NCBI GenBank assembly: GCA_020632885.1
Contig: JACKEQ010000023.1
Coordinates: 45,001 to 99,230 of the forward strand
Direction of reading: 5' to 3'
Length of the DNA: 54,230 nucleotides
DNA from: Alphaproteobacteria bacterium
Lineage (GTDB): Bacteria > Myxococcota_A > UBA796 > GCA-2862545
Below are positions 9,586 to 17,996 of this stretch, one piece after another. The notes below the pieces were generated by a model. The model had not been told where the DNA came from, did no database searches, and saw only the letters and a program-made list of their open reading frames with translations. The translations under genes and the position numbers were made by a program. Each line of letters starts with the position of its first letter. The first letter of the stretch is position 1.

Positions 9586-10221
9586 TCAGGCCAGGCCCTC
9601 GGGGGTGAGCACGCCGTCCCACTCGATGTCGCCGATGTCTTCGTGGATGACGGCCACCGGCACGCGCGGACGGCTGCCCAGGAGGTCGGCGGCCGCTCCG
9701 GTCGCGAACGACGCCTTCAGCATGGCGACGACGTGGTCCGACCAGGTGGTGGGGTGGCCCTCGAGGGGCGCGGAGAGCGCGTGCGTGCCGAGGCTCCGGC
9801 CCGAGCGACCGGGGGTCCGGGCCTCCAGGTGCTTCCCGCCATCACCCATGGCGAAGACGAGCTCCTTCGCGCTCGGGGGCACCTCGAGACCCGCCAGGAA
9901 GGCCGTCAGCGCGGGGTCTTCGGCCACCTCGATCTCCGGCGCCGCCTGGCCGAGGTCGTCCCGGGAGGCGGACCAACGCACGGTGTCATCGCCGAGGAAC
10001 GCGATGGCCGACCACACGGTCCCCGTGCGTACGGTGACCTCGTCGTCGGTCTCGGGGTCTCCCGGCTCCAGGGACCCCTCGTAGCGGGGGGCGGGGCCCG
10101 TCCAGGAGGGGAACCTGTCGAGGGGCAGGGCACCCCGACGCACCGCGCGCGCCAGGGCGGTCGTGGTGCCTGGGAAGGTCCAGGTCCAGGGGATGTCGTC
10201 GATCACGAAGCGGACGTGCAT
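9586..10221 (-). CDS. Conserved-looking hypothetical protein
   Basis: A 211-aa soluble protein that I cannot assign. It begins MHVRFVIDDIPW, has no signal peptide or membrane segment, and is rich in D, E, P and W. The segment VFAMGDGGKHLEART and the C-terminal VPVAVIHEDIGDIEWDG suggest an alpha/beta fold, but no catalytic motif is evident. The gene begins 16 bases after the barrel-like gene (10238-11089) and ends 2 bases before the rRNA methyltransferase start, so it is probably translated within the same operon. Confidence 0.78.
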   Translation of the reverse strand: MHVRFVIDDIPWTWTFPGTTTALARAVRRGALPLDRFPSWTGPAPRYEGSLEPGDPETDDEVTVRTGTVWSAIAFLGDDTVRWSASRDDLGQAAPEIEVAEDPALTAFLAGLEVPPSAKELVFAMGDGGKHLEARTPGRSGRSLGTHALSAPLEGHPTTWSDHVVAMLKASFATGAAADLLGSRPRVPVAVIHEDIGDIEWDGVLTPEGLA

Positions 10222-10237
10222 CAGCTCACCGGGGAGG

Positions 10238-11089
10238 TCACTCGTACCGGTAGCCGACCCTGACGTCCACGGACAGGTCCGTGCGCTCGCGCCCCGCGAT
10301 AGGCACGTACACCGCCACCTGCCCGTTCACGTTGCGGAACCCCTCCCTCCAGCGGGATCGACGGGGGCTCGAGCCGAACCGGAGCCCCGGGGCGAGGCCG
10401 AGGTGATCGAGGCCGCCCGTCCAGCCGAAGGACGCGGGCACGTCGAGCACGAAGGGCGTGCGCGGGTGACGGACGCCGCCGGTGGCCACCACGGCTCCCC
10501 GAGGGGCCGTGGGCCCGCGCCCTACGCGGAGGTCGCCGACGAGCCCGACGTGGCCGTGCCACCAGCGCCTGTCCGCGGTGACACCGAGGTCGGCGCCCAG
10601 GGCGCGGGCGCCCACCGCGTAGCCGGTCGGGAGCACCACGGACGCGTGGACGGCAGTCGCTCCGTGGATCCTCCGGCCCACGGGCTGGAGCACGCCGATC
10701 GTGGTGGCCCCGAGGCCGAACGAGGACACACCCACGGGTGCGATCACCTGGTCGAGCCGCACGAGCTCCGCACGCAGGCGGACCTGCAGGTCGGACGGGT
10801 GCACCCGATACCGCATCTGGACGGCACCCACGGCCTGGAGACGGCCGTAGAAGTCCGGTGTGTCCACCAGCAGGCTGCCGCCGGCGATGAGGTCGACCTG
10901 GCTCACTGCGCAGGGGTCCTGGGCGTCACCGAGGCCGCCGGTGCGGAGCCCCAGCTGGAGCGGGCCGCGTGGAGCGGCCAGGTCCCGCCCCGACAGCTCG
11001 TCGTCCCCGCCGTCCATGTCGATCCCGCACCAGGTGGGTGCTGGGGGACGCGGGTAGTCGGCGCTGGCGATGGCGAGCAGGGCGATCAC
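10238..11089 (-). CDS. Putative outer-membrane barrel protein, paralogue of 11646-12500
   Basis: A 283-aa exported protein. GTG at 11089 overlaps the NnrU stop (GTGA) and gives a short uncharged signal (IALLAIASA). The mature protein alternates hydrophobic and polar residues and ends in an aromatic strand (VDVRVGYRYE), as expected for a beta-barrel or surface beta protein. It is clearly paralogous to the product of 11646-12500. Both share DPC near residue 60, LLVDTPDFYGR, QAxGA, VIAPVxVS and GATxIG, then a GWTGGxDHLGL motif and GRER near the C-terminus. An apparent upstream extension of the frame overlaps NnrU and is rejected. The function is unknown; no porin or transport motif was recognised. 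Confidence 0.82.
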   Translation of the reverse strand: MIALLAIASADYPRPPAPTWCGIDMDGGDDELSGRDLAAPRGPLQLGLRTGGLGDAQDPCAVSQVDLIAGGSLLVDTPDFYGRLQAVGAVQMRYRVHPSDLQVRLRAELVRLDQVIAPVGVSSFGLGATTIGVLQPVGRRIHGATAVHASVVLPTGYAVGARALGADLGVTADRRWWHGHVGLVGDLRVGRGPTAPRGAVVATGGVRHPRTPFVLDVPASFGWTGGLDHLGLAPGLRFGSSPRRSRWREGFRNVNGQVAVYVPIAGRERTDLSVDVRVGYRYE

Positions 11090-11649
11090 AGGATGGGGAT
11101 CCCGATGAGGAGACGGTGGAGGAAGCTCACGAAGAGAGCGTAGAGCATGAGCCCCCCGACCACGGCGATGGCGTCGTTCATCGCGCCCGCAGGCGCCATG
11201 GCGATCGGGCGCGGCGGGCGCCGGCCGAGCGAGATCCGGACCATGACGGCCCAGGCGAGCGTGGTGCCGAAGAGGAGCACGTCGGCGAGCATGCCGTTCG
11301 CGAGCAGGTGGCACACGGCCCAGAGCTTGGTGGCGGCGAGCATCGGGTGCTTCAGCGTGCTCTGGATGCGGCCGGGCAGGTAGGCGGCGAGCAGCATCGG
11401 GAACACCGGCACCATGAGGAGGAGCACCAGGTGCCGCAGGCCCATCGGGGGCAGCCAGACGACCGTGGGGCTCGTGCGGGCGATCCCGTAGCCCCACGCG
11501 ATCAGGCCGAGCCCGACGAAGGACACCAGCGAGTAGAGGCCCTTCCACGGCCCCTCGCCGAGGGCTCCGACCGCGGCTGGCCGGAGACCGAGGGAGCCGA
11601 CCGCGTGGATGCCGAAGAACAGCGCGATGCCGAGGACGAGGAAGGTCAC
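11086..11649 (-). CDS. nnrU: NnrU family integral membrane protein
   Basis: A 187-aa polytopic membrane protein with about five hydrophobic helices, matching NnrU in length and pattern: a FFGIHAVGS start, then TSPTVVW, LKHPMLAATKLWAVCHLLANG and a C-terminal hydrophobic pair. NnrU was named for nitrite/nitric-oxide reductase regulation in alphaproteobacteria, and related proteins (isoprene epoxidase/15-cis-zeta-carotene isomerase) bind heme. The KHP and CHLL histidines are plausible heme ligands, which is inference. GTG at 11649 overlaps the upstream stop and its own stop overlaps the next GTG start (both GTGA). The gene is sandwiched between two paralogous barrel-like genes. No denitrification genes are in the window, so a nitrite role here is doubtful. 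Confidence 0.88.
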   Translation of the reverse strand: MTFLVLGIALFFGIHAVGSLGLRPAAVGALGEGPWKGLYSLVSFVGLGLIAWGYGIARTSPTVVWLPPMGLRHLVLLLMVPVFPMLLAAYLPGRIQSTLKHPMLAATKLWAVCHLLANGMLADVLLFGTTLAWAVMVRISLGRRPPRPIAMAPAGAMNDAIAVVGGLMLYALFVSFLHRLLIGIPIL

Positions 11650-12500
11650 CGGAACCGCGCACCGATCTTCAGCTCGAGGGCCGCGAGGGTGCGCTCGCGA
11701 CCGAAGAGGGGAGCCATGACGCCGAGCTCGCCGTACAGGCCGCGCCCGTCGGGAGACTCCCCGTCGGGCGTGGGGTCGCCCACGCGCCCGGTACCGAACC
11801 GGAAGGCACCCGCGAGGCCGAGGTGATCGAAGCCCCCGGTCCAGCCGACGGACAGGGGCGCGTCGAGCACGAAGGCGAGCCCCGTCTTCGTGATGCGCTG
11901 GGTGGTCCCGATGCGTCCGGAGAGCGCCGCCTTCCCGGCGGAGGGACCGCGTCCGAGCATGCCCTGGCCGTACACCGCGACCCCGCCGTGGAGATCGCCG
12001 TTCTTCACGGCCCTCGCGGCCGTCATGCCCGCATCGAGGGCCAGCGGGGCGGCGTTCACGTGGGGCTGGGTGGGCAGGACCACCTGGCCGTGCGCGCTGA
12101 TCACGTGGTCCAGCGACTGCTCGAGCACGACGGTCATCCCGATGGAGGTCGCCCCGATGCCGCTCGCCGAGACCGCCACGGGCGCGATGACGTTGTCGAG
12201 CCGGAAGCCCTCGAAGCGACCGTGGAGCTCGACGCGCTCGGAGAGCCCGACCCGCACGTCGAGCGCGCCGAACGCCTGGATCCGACCGTAGAAGTCCGGG
12301 GTGTCGACGAGCAGACCGCCGCCCACCGCGATCCCCGCCTCCGTGCGCACGCACGGGTCCACGGTGTTGCCCAGCCGTCCCGGGAGCAGCCCGACGCTCA
12401 CGGGCCCGCTCGGCCGCCCGACCGGGTTGCAGACCTTCGAGGGGATGAGGATGGCGGGCCGAGCGTCGTTCGCCCAGGCCGCGAGGAGCAGCGCGATCAT
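11646..12500 (-). CDS. Putative outer-membrane barrel protein, paralogue of 10238-11089
   Basis: A 284-aa exported protein with a short uncharged signal (MIALLLAAWA). It shares with its neighbour paralogue the LLVDTPDFYGR segment, the VIAPVAVS and GATSIG segments, GWTGGFDHLGL and a GRER near the C-terminus. It ends with the strand LELKIGARFR. The alternating beta pattern and terminal aromatic strand suggest outer-membrane location. The ATG at 12500 overlaps the stop of the large PHP lipoprotein gene (ATGA), and its stop overlaps the NnrU start (GTGA). Translation of the four genes is therefore linked. The function is unknown. Confidence 0.82.
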   Translation of the reverse strand: MIALLLAAWANDARPAILIPSKVCNPVGRPSGPVSVGLLPGRLGNTVDPCVRTEAGIAVGGGLLVDTPDFYGRIQAFGALDVRVGLSERVELHGRFEGFRLDNVIAPVAVSASGIGATSIGMTVVLEQSLDHVISAHGQVVLPTQPHVNAAPLALDAGMTAARAVKNGDLHGGVAVYGQGMLGRGPSAGKAALSGRIGTTQRITKTGLAFVLDAPLSVGWTGGFDHLGLAGAFRFGTGRVGDPTPDGESPDGRGLYGELGVMAPLFGRERTLAALELKIGARFR

Positions 12501-15412
12501 CGCGGCACCCCCGTGTAGGCGCCGTCGCCGTCGCCATCGAAGAGGAAGGGGTTGGTGAAGGACAGCGGGTAGCCGTTCGGGACGACGGCCCGGTAGTCGT
12601 CGGCGGGCAGCACGATGCCCTCGTCGGGTCGGAGGGGCCCGTAGTCGTCGTAGCAGCCGGGGACCTCGGTCTCGGGCTCGCTCGTGAGCTCCGCGTAGTC
12701 GTCGACGTCCCGCCAGTCGACGGTGCCATCACCGTTGTTGTCGCCCGTGTCCGGCATGCCGTCGCAGGACAGGTCGGCGAACAGGGGCAGCGGGGTGCCC
12801 GCTTCGAATGCCAACCAGGCGTCCGACCCGGCCGGGACGAGCCCACCGACGTCGAAGGTGAAGCTCGCGGTGCGCACGCCGAGGCGCACGGGGTCGTCCT
12901 GCAGGGTGACGGCCTCCGTGCGGGCGACCTCGCCGTTCACGATCACGCGCAGCTCGGTCACGGGGACCCAGGGGGCCGCGCTCACCTCGACCACGACGGT
13001 CCCGTTGGGGGCATGGGCACGGTCGACCCCGACCTCGAAGACGTTGTCGCCCGCCTCGAGCCGGGCCTCGAGCACGGGGCCGGTGGTGCCGCTGATCCGG
13101 CCCGCCCGCACGGCCGCGTTGAAGGTCGGCTGGTCGAACGTCCCCACCGCCTGACGCGTGAGCACGACGTTCTGCGGGAAGCCCAGGATGTTGCCGCCGA
13201 GCGTGTGGGAGTCGCTGTTGGCCGTGCCTCCGCGGGCCACGCCCTCGTTCAGCAGGTAGTGCCAGACCTTGCGGTACTGCTCGAACTGGCCGTTGTCGGT
13301 GCCGTTCATCACCTCCTGCACGTGGTAGCCGTCGTTCGCGTAGCGCGAGCCGGCCGGGGTGGCGGAGAACAGCGCGTGGCCCTCGGGCACGTCGTCGCCC
13401 GTGAGCGGCTTCGTGAAGTCCATCTCGAGCGCCGTCGCCCAGCCGAAGTCGCGGCCGAACTGGATGCCGCCCCAGGGGTGGTTGAGCTGGATGACGCCGG
13501 AGTCCGCCGGCCAGCCGGCGTCCTCGAAGCGCGTGAACAGCTCGCCCGGCAGGGCCTTCTCGTCCCAGGGCGCGCCGCGCCAGGGCCCCTCGGGATCGAA
13601 GGGCAGGGGCCAGACGATCCAGTGGCCCACGACCTTGGGGTTGTTGGTGGACTCGAGGATGGGCTGCAGGATGTGCCCGGTGGTCTCGAGGCCGACCAGG
13701 AGCTCCATGCGGTCGTGGGCGTCGAGCGCGTCCATCGCCTCGGCGTAGTCGTGCACCTGGTCGTGATCGGTGGCCGCGATGACGTCCAGCCGGCTCGCGA
13801 GGAAGGCGCGCACCCGGTCGCTGTCGGGGATGGAGCTGTCGAAGCTCGCGCTCCCGTGCACGTGGAAGTCCGCGGTGAGCATGCCCGGCCGGAGGAGCGG
13901 CAGGCTCTCGACGGCCAGGGAGACGACGAGGGGCTCGTCGCCGTCGTAGGGCGGCACCACGACGCCGCGCGCGGCGGCGAGGGTCGTGAAGGGCCCGGCC
14001 ACGCTGAAGAAGTCGTAGGTGCCGGGCGGGAGCGCCAGGTCGGTCGGGCCGCTCACCAGGACCCGGTTGCACGAGGGGTCCGCACCGTACGGGTGACCGA
14101 GCATCGGCGCGCAGGTCGTGAAGTGCCCGAGGTAGTCCGCCTGCACGGCCTCCAGGGTGGCCGCGTCGGACGGCCAGACCACGACGAGCGCGTGGTCGGG
14201 GGCCCCGTCGATGGTCACGTCCAGGGTGACCTTCCCGGGCGCCGGCAGCGTGACGGACACGCTCTGATCGGCGTCCGCGGTGAACGTCGTGCGGGTCCAG
14301 GGGAGCCCGAACCGCTCCACGAGCAGGGTGTGCGTGCCGCCCTCGGGGATCAGGAAGGACGCGCCGCGGTCGAGCTCGACGTGGGTGACGGGGGTGGTGA
14401 CCTCGGCGTCCAGCGGCACGTCACCCTCCACGATGATGCCGTGGGGACGGCCGCCCGGGAGCCCCAGGTCGTCCACTGCCAGGTCGACGCGCACCAGCCG
14501 CTCGCCGGCGAGCTGGCGGCGCACGTCGAGCGCGATGTCGGACGCGGCCGCCACGCTGCGCCCGTGGGCCACCCCGATGAAGCGCTCGTAGGTGAGGAAG
14601 TCACCGTAGGGCAGCAGGGTGGGCGGGATGCCGATGGCAGACAGCTCCTGGGCCATGAGGGCCGTGACGGGCTGGTCGTTGCACTGCGTGAACGACAGGG
14701 CGGTGCCCTCGCCCTCCTGGGCGCCCGCGGCCACCCAGGGGACCTCGCGGAGCCCGGCCTTCAGGGTGGTGAGACCGAAGCTCGGGTGCTTCAGGCCGAG
14801 GTCCTCGCCCGGCGCGAACGCGAGGAGACCGCGCCCGCCGATGTAGAGCACGTCCGCGAGGAAGACGCTCTCGGGCTCGACGTGCCGGTTGACGAGCTCG
14901 GTGCGCACGCGCACGCCGGAGTCGCAGGGGCCGAGCTCGTAGCGGGTGTAGACGTCGACGTCCCCGTCGTCGTCGTAGGTCCCCCGCACCTGGACGACCG
15001 CGTTCTCGCCGTCCATGAAGGCCTCGATGGCGGTGTACGCCACGGCTTCCGTCGGGAGCAGCCCGCCCACGTGGTAGATGTTGCGGAGCGCGTCGTCCGC
15101 GCGGAGCGTGCCGTCCGCTCCGTAGGTCTGGAGGTCCACCAGGTTCCCGCCGGTGGGCGCGATGTAGTGCGGGTGGTCGAGGTCGCTGATCGTGGCGCGC
15201 ACGGTGCCGTTGTCGAGCACCCAGTCGCCCGGGGACGCCGCACCGTAGTTGTTGGACGCGAGCACCCCGCCCGCCTCCACGCGCGACCAGGCGGCCACGC
15301 CGCCGTCGCAGGTGAACGTCAGGGATGCGCAGGGGGGCTCGACGCGACAGTCGGGGCCGCCGCCGAGGCAGCCCTCCGTGTTGCACCCGAGCAGCGCGAT
15401 GAGCGCGAGCAT
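12497..15412 (-). CDS. Large PHP/CehA-like metallohydrolase-domain lipoprotein
   Basis: A 971-aa lipoprotein with a minimal signal ending LLGC (Cys10). The N-terminal 500 residues are beta-rich with many aspartates. A CehA/McbA-like PHP domain follows (about 500-780): ADFHVHGSASFD supplies the first metal histidines, ATDHDQVHDY the DH pair, VGLETTG a Glu, QLNHPWGG a His and NSDSHTLGG the terminal DSH. These match PHP-family ligands, so a phosphoesterase or carbohydrate-ester hydrolase is plausible. The end has calcium-type acidic repeats (CDGMPDTGDNNGDGTVDW and FDGDGDGAY). GGGAGG sits 5 bases before the ATG. It is first in a coupled run with the barrel-NnrU-barrel genes, and the 96-base gap upstream probably holds the promoter. 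The substrate is unknown. Confidence 0.85.
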   Translation of the reverse strand: MLALIALLGCNTEGCLGGGPDCRVEPPCASLTFTCDGGVAAWSRVEAGGVLASNNYGAASPGDWVLDNGTVRATISDLDHPHYIAPTGGNLVDLQTYGADGTLRADDALRNIYHVGGLLPTEAVAYTAIEAFMDGENAVVQVRGTYDDDGDVDVYTRYELGPCDSGVRVRTELVNRHVEPESVFLADVLYIGGRGLLAFAPGEDLGLKHPSFGLTTLKAGLREVPWVAAGAQEGEGTALSFTQCNDQPVTALMAQELSAIGIPPTLLPYGDFLTYERFIGVAHGRSVAAASDIALDVRRQLAGERLVRVDLAVDDLGLPGGRPHGIIVEGDVPLDAEVTTPVTHVELDRGASFLIPEGGTHTLLVERFGLPWTRTTFTADADQSVSVTLPAPGKVTLDVTIDGAPDHALVVVWPSDAATLEAVQADYLGHFTTCAPMLGHPYGADPSCNRVLVSGPTDLALPPGTYDFFSVAGPFTTLAAARGVVVPPYDGDEPLVVSLAVESLPLLRPGMLTADFHVHGSASFDSSIPDSDRVRAFLASRLDVIAATDHDQVHDYAEAMDALDAHDRMELLVGLETTGHILQPILESTNNPKVVGHWIVWPLPFDPEGPWRGAPWDEKALPGELFTRFEDAGWPADSGVIQLNHPWGGIQFGRDFGWATALEMDFTKPLTGDDVPEGHALFSATPAGSRYANDGYHVQEVMNGTDNGQFEQYRKVWHYLLNEGVARGGTANSDSHTLGGNILGFPQNVVLTRQAVGTFDQPTFNAAVRAGRISGTTGPVLEARLEAGDNVFEVGVDRAHAPNGTVVVEVSAAPWVPVTELRVIVNGEVARTEAVTLQDDPVRLGVRTASFTFDVGGLVPAGSDAWLAFEAGTPLPLFADLSCDGMPDTGDNNGDGTVDWRDVDDYAELTSEPETEVPGCYDDYGPLRPDEGIVLPADDYRAVVPNGYPLSFTNPFLFDGDGDGAYTGVPR

Positions 15413-15508
15413 GGAGACCTCCCGGTCGGACCGGCAGAAGGGGAGATCGGACGACTATCTGACGCCCGGTCCCCCGTCAGCCCCCGGAGCCCGGATGCTC
15501 CCGCGTGC

Positions 15509-16135
15509 TCAGGGCGCGCCGCACACCCAGGTGAAGGCCGGCTCCACCCACGCGGTCGCGACGCCGTCGTCTCCGGTGTCCGCACGGGTGTACGCCCAGT
15601 CCACGACGCCCGACCACACGTCCTCGTCGAGGGTGCCGGAGATGGCGAGGTCCACGGTGTCCACCGTGGCGGGATCGGTGTCCGGGGTGATCGGCCCCGT
15701 GACGTCCGCGAGTGCCAGGGTCCCGGAGAAGGAAGCCCCACCCGCCGAGGAGATCTCGACCTCGACGTCGAGGGTCTCGTCGACCTGGCCGGCGACCACG
15801 AGCGCCACCGTCGCGGGGAACACGACCCGATCCGGGCACGCCAGGTCGAGCTGGGGGCCATTGGCCGGCTGCTCCACCTCGCTGTGCACGAGCTGCGCGG
15901 GACCCGTGGGCGAGACCGTGAGCTCGGTGTCGTCCGTGGCGAGCGCCGTGCCCGTGAACACACCCGCTGCACGCGCCCTCACCGCACTGGCGGCCTCCGT
16001 GTGGTCCGGCGCGACCTCGCCCTCCGCGAGGTCCACCCGCGACACCTCCACGCACCCGTACGCGTCTTCGTCACCGATCTGGCTTCCGCAGCCCGCCAGG
16101 CCCAGCAGGAGCAGGCTCGTCGTCGTCCGTGTCAT
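15509..16135 (-). CDS. Lipoprotein of unknown function
   Basis: A 208-aa lipoprotein. MTRTTTSLLLLGLAGC is a standard signal with basic n-region and lipobox LAGC (Cys16). The mature part is acidic and beta-rich (Thr, Val and Asp repeats), has a Cys pair near the start (GCVEV and DLACPD) and ends FTWVCGAP. ATG at 16135 is preferred to the two upstream in-frame ATGs because GGAGG lies 5 bases before it and the signal begins there. It is divergent from the DUF4423 regulator gene and the two share a 134-base promoter region, so it could be that regulator's target. No family recognised. Confidence 0.75.
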   Translation of the reverse strand: MTRTTTSLLLLGLAGCGSQIGDEDAYGCVEVSRVDLAEGEVAPDHTEAASAVRARAAGVFTGTALATDDTELTVSPTGPAQLVHSEVEQPANGPQLDLACPDRVVFPATVALVVAGQVDETLDVEVEISSAGGASFSGTLALADVTGPITPDTDPATVDTVDLAISGTLDEDVWSGVVDWAYTRADTGDDGVATAWVEPAFTWVCGAP

Positions 16136-16206
16136 CCGGTCCTCCATCGTCCCCATGAGGGCAATCTGCCCGCCCGTGCGTGGTACCGCCACCCCGGAGG
16201 ACGTCG

Positions 16207-16235
16207 GAATCGAACGATTCGGGAGGCGATTTCGG
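16207..16235. promoter_or_regulatory. Candidate operator in the divergent promoter of the DUF4423 regulator
   Basis: A perfect inverted repeat GAATCG-AA-CGATTC lies at 16207-16220. Its right arm begins CGATTCGG (16215-16222), which recurs 12 bases on as CGATTTCGG (16227-16235). The block lies 35-63 bases before the start of the HTH regulator at 16270 and between it and the divergent lipoprotein gene. The local sequence is visibly AT-richer than its surroundings, with a TATTGC at about 16250 that could be a -10 element. This fits autoregulation, but binding is inference only. Confidence 0.4.
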
Positions 16236-16269
16236 ACAAGGATGCTCGATATTGCTGTAGTGTGGGCCC

Positions 16270-17217
16270 ATGATGGAGCTGGCGAGCCGACAGATGGTCC
16301 GGGCACTTCGGGGCGGGCGCAGCCAGGTCGCCTTCAGCCGGAGGCTCGGCTTCCGCAGCAACGTCGCGGCCGAGTGGGAAGGAGGGCGCCGGGAGCCCAC
16401 GCTGGTGGGGTTCCTGGAGGCCGCCCAGCGCGTCGGGGTCGACGTGCACGGGGCCATCGAGCGGTTCCATCCCCCCGCTGCCGCGGCCTTCACCGTCTCC
16501 ACACCCGCCGCCTGGCTGAACGCGCTCCGGGGGGGCACCTCCCAGGCCGCGCTCGCCGAGCGCACCGGGCTCTCGCGGCAGCAGATCCAGCGCTTCACCA
16601 CCGGCGCTGCGGTCCCGCGCCTCTCCGCCGCGCTGACGCTGGTGGACGGGATGACCGGGCGGGCGCCCGATCTGGTGGCCGCCCTGGTGGACATCGAGCA
16701 GGTTCCCGCCCTCTCCGCCCGGTGGCGGGCGAACCGGGCGGCGGCACGGCTGGTGTTCGATCGGCCCTGGTCGGCGGTGGTGCTCACGGCCCTCGAGACC
16801 TCGGCGGTCCGGTCGAGGCGCCGTGACGACGCCTGGCTCGCGGAACACCTCGGGCTCACGGACGAAGAGGTGCGCGAGGCCCTCGACGCGCTCGTGTCCG
16901 CCGGTCTGATCCGGCGTCGAGGGGGAGGCTGGGAGGTCGTGCGTACGCTCACCGCGGACGTCGGGGTCTCGGACGCCGATCGCGCGTCGCTGCGGGCGTT
17001 CTGGGTGCGCGCCCTGGCCGATCGGGTGGCCTCCGGGACGGGGAACGCGAGCTACAACCTGTTCAGCGTGCGGGAGGAGGACCTCGCGCGGATCCGGGAG
17101 GTCCAGCGGGCCGCATACCGCGAGATCCGGTCCATCGTGGCTGCCAGCAGCCCGCCCGAGCGCGTGGCTCTCGTGGTGCTCGGCCTCGCCGCGCTGGACG
17201 GGGCTCAGGAGGTGTAG
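16270..17217 (+). CDS. TIGR02147/DUF4423-type regulator with duplicated HTH domains
   Basis: A 315-aa DNA-binding protein. Residues 5-57 form an XRE-like HTH (SQVAFSRRLGFRSN, then WEGG and P). A second HTH spans about 80-130 (SQAALAERTGLSRQQI). A winged-helix segment follows (DDAWLAEHLGLTDEEV to GLIRRRGGGW, about 190-232). The C-terminal 70 residues match DUF4423 (NLFSVREEDLARIREVQ and PPERVALVVLGLAAL). DUF4423/TIGR02147 proteins are known from Fibrobacter, Bdellovibrio and myxobacteria without a settled function. Duplicated N-terminal HTHs are unusual for it. The start is the first of two adjacent ATGs, with no good ribosome binding site. A dyad upstream suggests autoregulation. It overlaps the convergent sulfotransferase by 13 bases. 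Confidence 0.83.
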   Translation: MMELASRQMVRALRGGRSQVAFSRRLGFRSNVAAEWEGGRREPTLVGFLEAAQRVGVDVHGAIERFHPPAAAAFTVSTPAAWLNALRGGTSQAALAERTGLSRQQIQRFTTGAAVPRLSAALTLVDGMTGRAPDLVAALVDIEQVPALSARWRANRAAARLVFDRPWSAVVLTALETSAVRSRRRDDAWLAEHLGLTDEEVREALDALVSAGLIRRRGGGWEVVRTLTADVGVSDADRASLRAFWVRALADRVASGTGNASYNLFSVREEDLARIREVQRAAYREIRSIVAASSPPERVALVVLGLAALDGAQEV

Positions 17218-17978
17218 CCGAGCTCGCGTGCGAGAGGACCGCAGATCCGCTCGACCAGCGCGGGGTCGACGTCCACGCGCTCCCCGGGCGGGGCGGGGTT
17301 CTCGCGCACCGACGTGTCGAGCCAGGAGCCGTCCACGTCGTCGTCCACGCCCAGGGTGCGCACGGCCGCGCCGAGCGTGGCGAGCTGGAGGTCGCGGTCG
17401 TCGGCGAAGAGGTCCTCGTAGCGGAGGTGCACGTAGCTGGCAGCCCGGTCGCGGATGGCGAGGATGCGCTCGTTGCTGTAGCGCCAGCGCCACAGGGCGC
17501 GCTCCACGCGGCTGGCGCGCCACCATCCGTCCGGACGGGGCGAGGGGTAGGGGTTGGCGAAGGGCGCGTGGTCGATGAACGGGCGGAACTTCGTGGACGC
17601 GCGGAACTTCCGGATGGAGCGCACCCAGTCGGTGGGGTCGCGGGTGAGGTGCACGAGGTGGAGCGGCTCGACCTCGTCGGCGAGGATGTCGGTGAGGGCG
17701 ACCAGCATGGGGTTCACCTCGACGTACAGCGTGCCCGCGGGCAGTGCGTCGAGGCGGCGCTGCAGGCCCTCCCGGAAGCGGGTGCGGACGACCTCGGTGC
17801 CGGGGCCCACGAGGTTGCGGACGTTGGAGAGCACGAGGTTGGTGCGCGACCCGCGCGGCTCGTGCACGCTCACGACACCCGGCAGGTGGCGCTCGAGGGC
17901 CCGCGTCACGAAGACGGTGCCGGTGCGGCCGGAAGAGAGGATGAACCCGACCCGCTTGTCGGTGGAGACGATGGGCAT
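17205..17978 (-). CDS. Sulfotransferase family protein
   Basis: A 257-aa cytosolic protein with the two PAPS-binding signatures of sulfotransferases. The 5'-phosphosulfate loop ILSSGRTGTVFVTRAL is at residues 13-28, and the 3'-phosphate region LTRDPTDWVRSIRKF is near 110-124. It would transfer sulfate from PAPS to a sugar, lipid or peptide acceptor; the acceptor is unknown. The gene starts 18 bases after the GT-C-like membrane gene on the same strand, and with the ABC-F gene they form one run. Together with the second GT-C-like gene at 21640 this points to modification of a surface glycan, which is inference. No PAPS synthesis genes are in the window. Confidence 0.85.
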   Translation of the reverse strand: MPIVSTDKRVGFILSSGRTGTVFVTRALERHLPGVVSVHEPRGSRTNLVLSNVRNLVGPGTEVVRTRFREGLQRRLDALPAGTLYVEVNPMLVALTDILADEVEPLHLVHLTRDPTDWVRSIRKFRASTKFRPFIDHAPFANPYPSPRPDGWWRASRVERALWRWRYSNERILAIRDRAASYVHLRYEDLFADDRDLQLATLGAAVRTLGVDDDVDGSWLDTSVRENPAPPGERVDVDPALVERICGPLARELGYTS

Positions 17979-17996
17979 GGCGTGCGGGTATCCCGC

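Noticed and set aside
13013..16273. Plus-strand ORF of 1086 codons
   Set aside because: It is antisense to the PHP lipoprotein and the next lipoprotein, both of which have domains, signals and ribosome binding sites; its composition is typical of GC-rich shadow frames.
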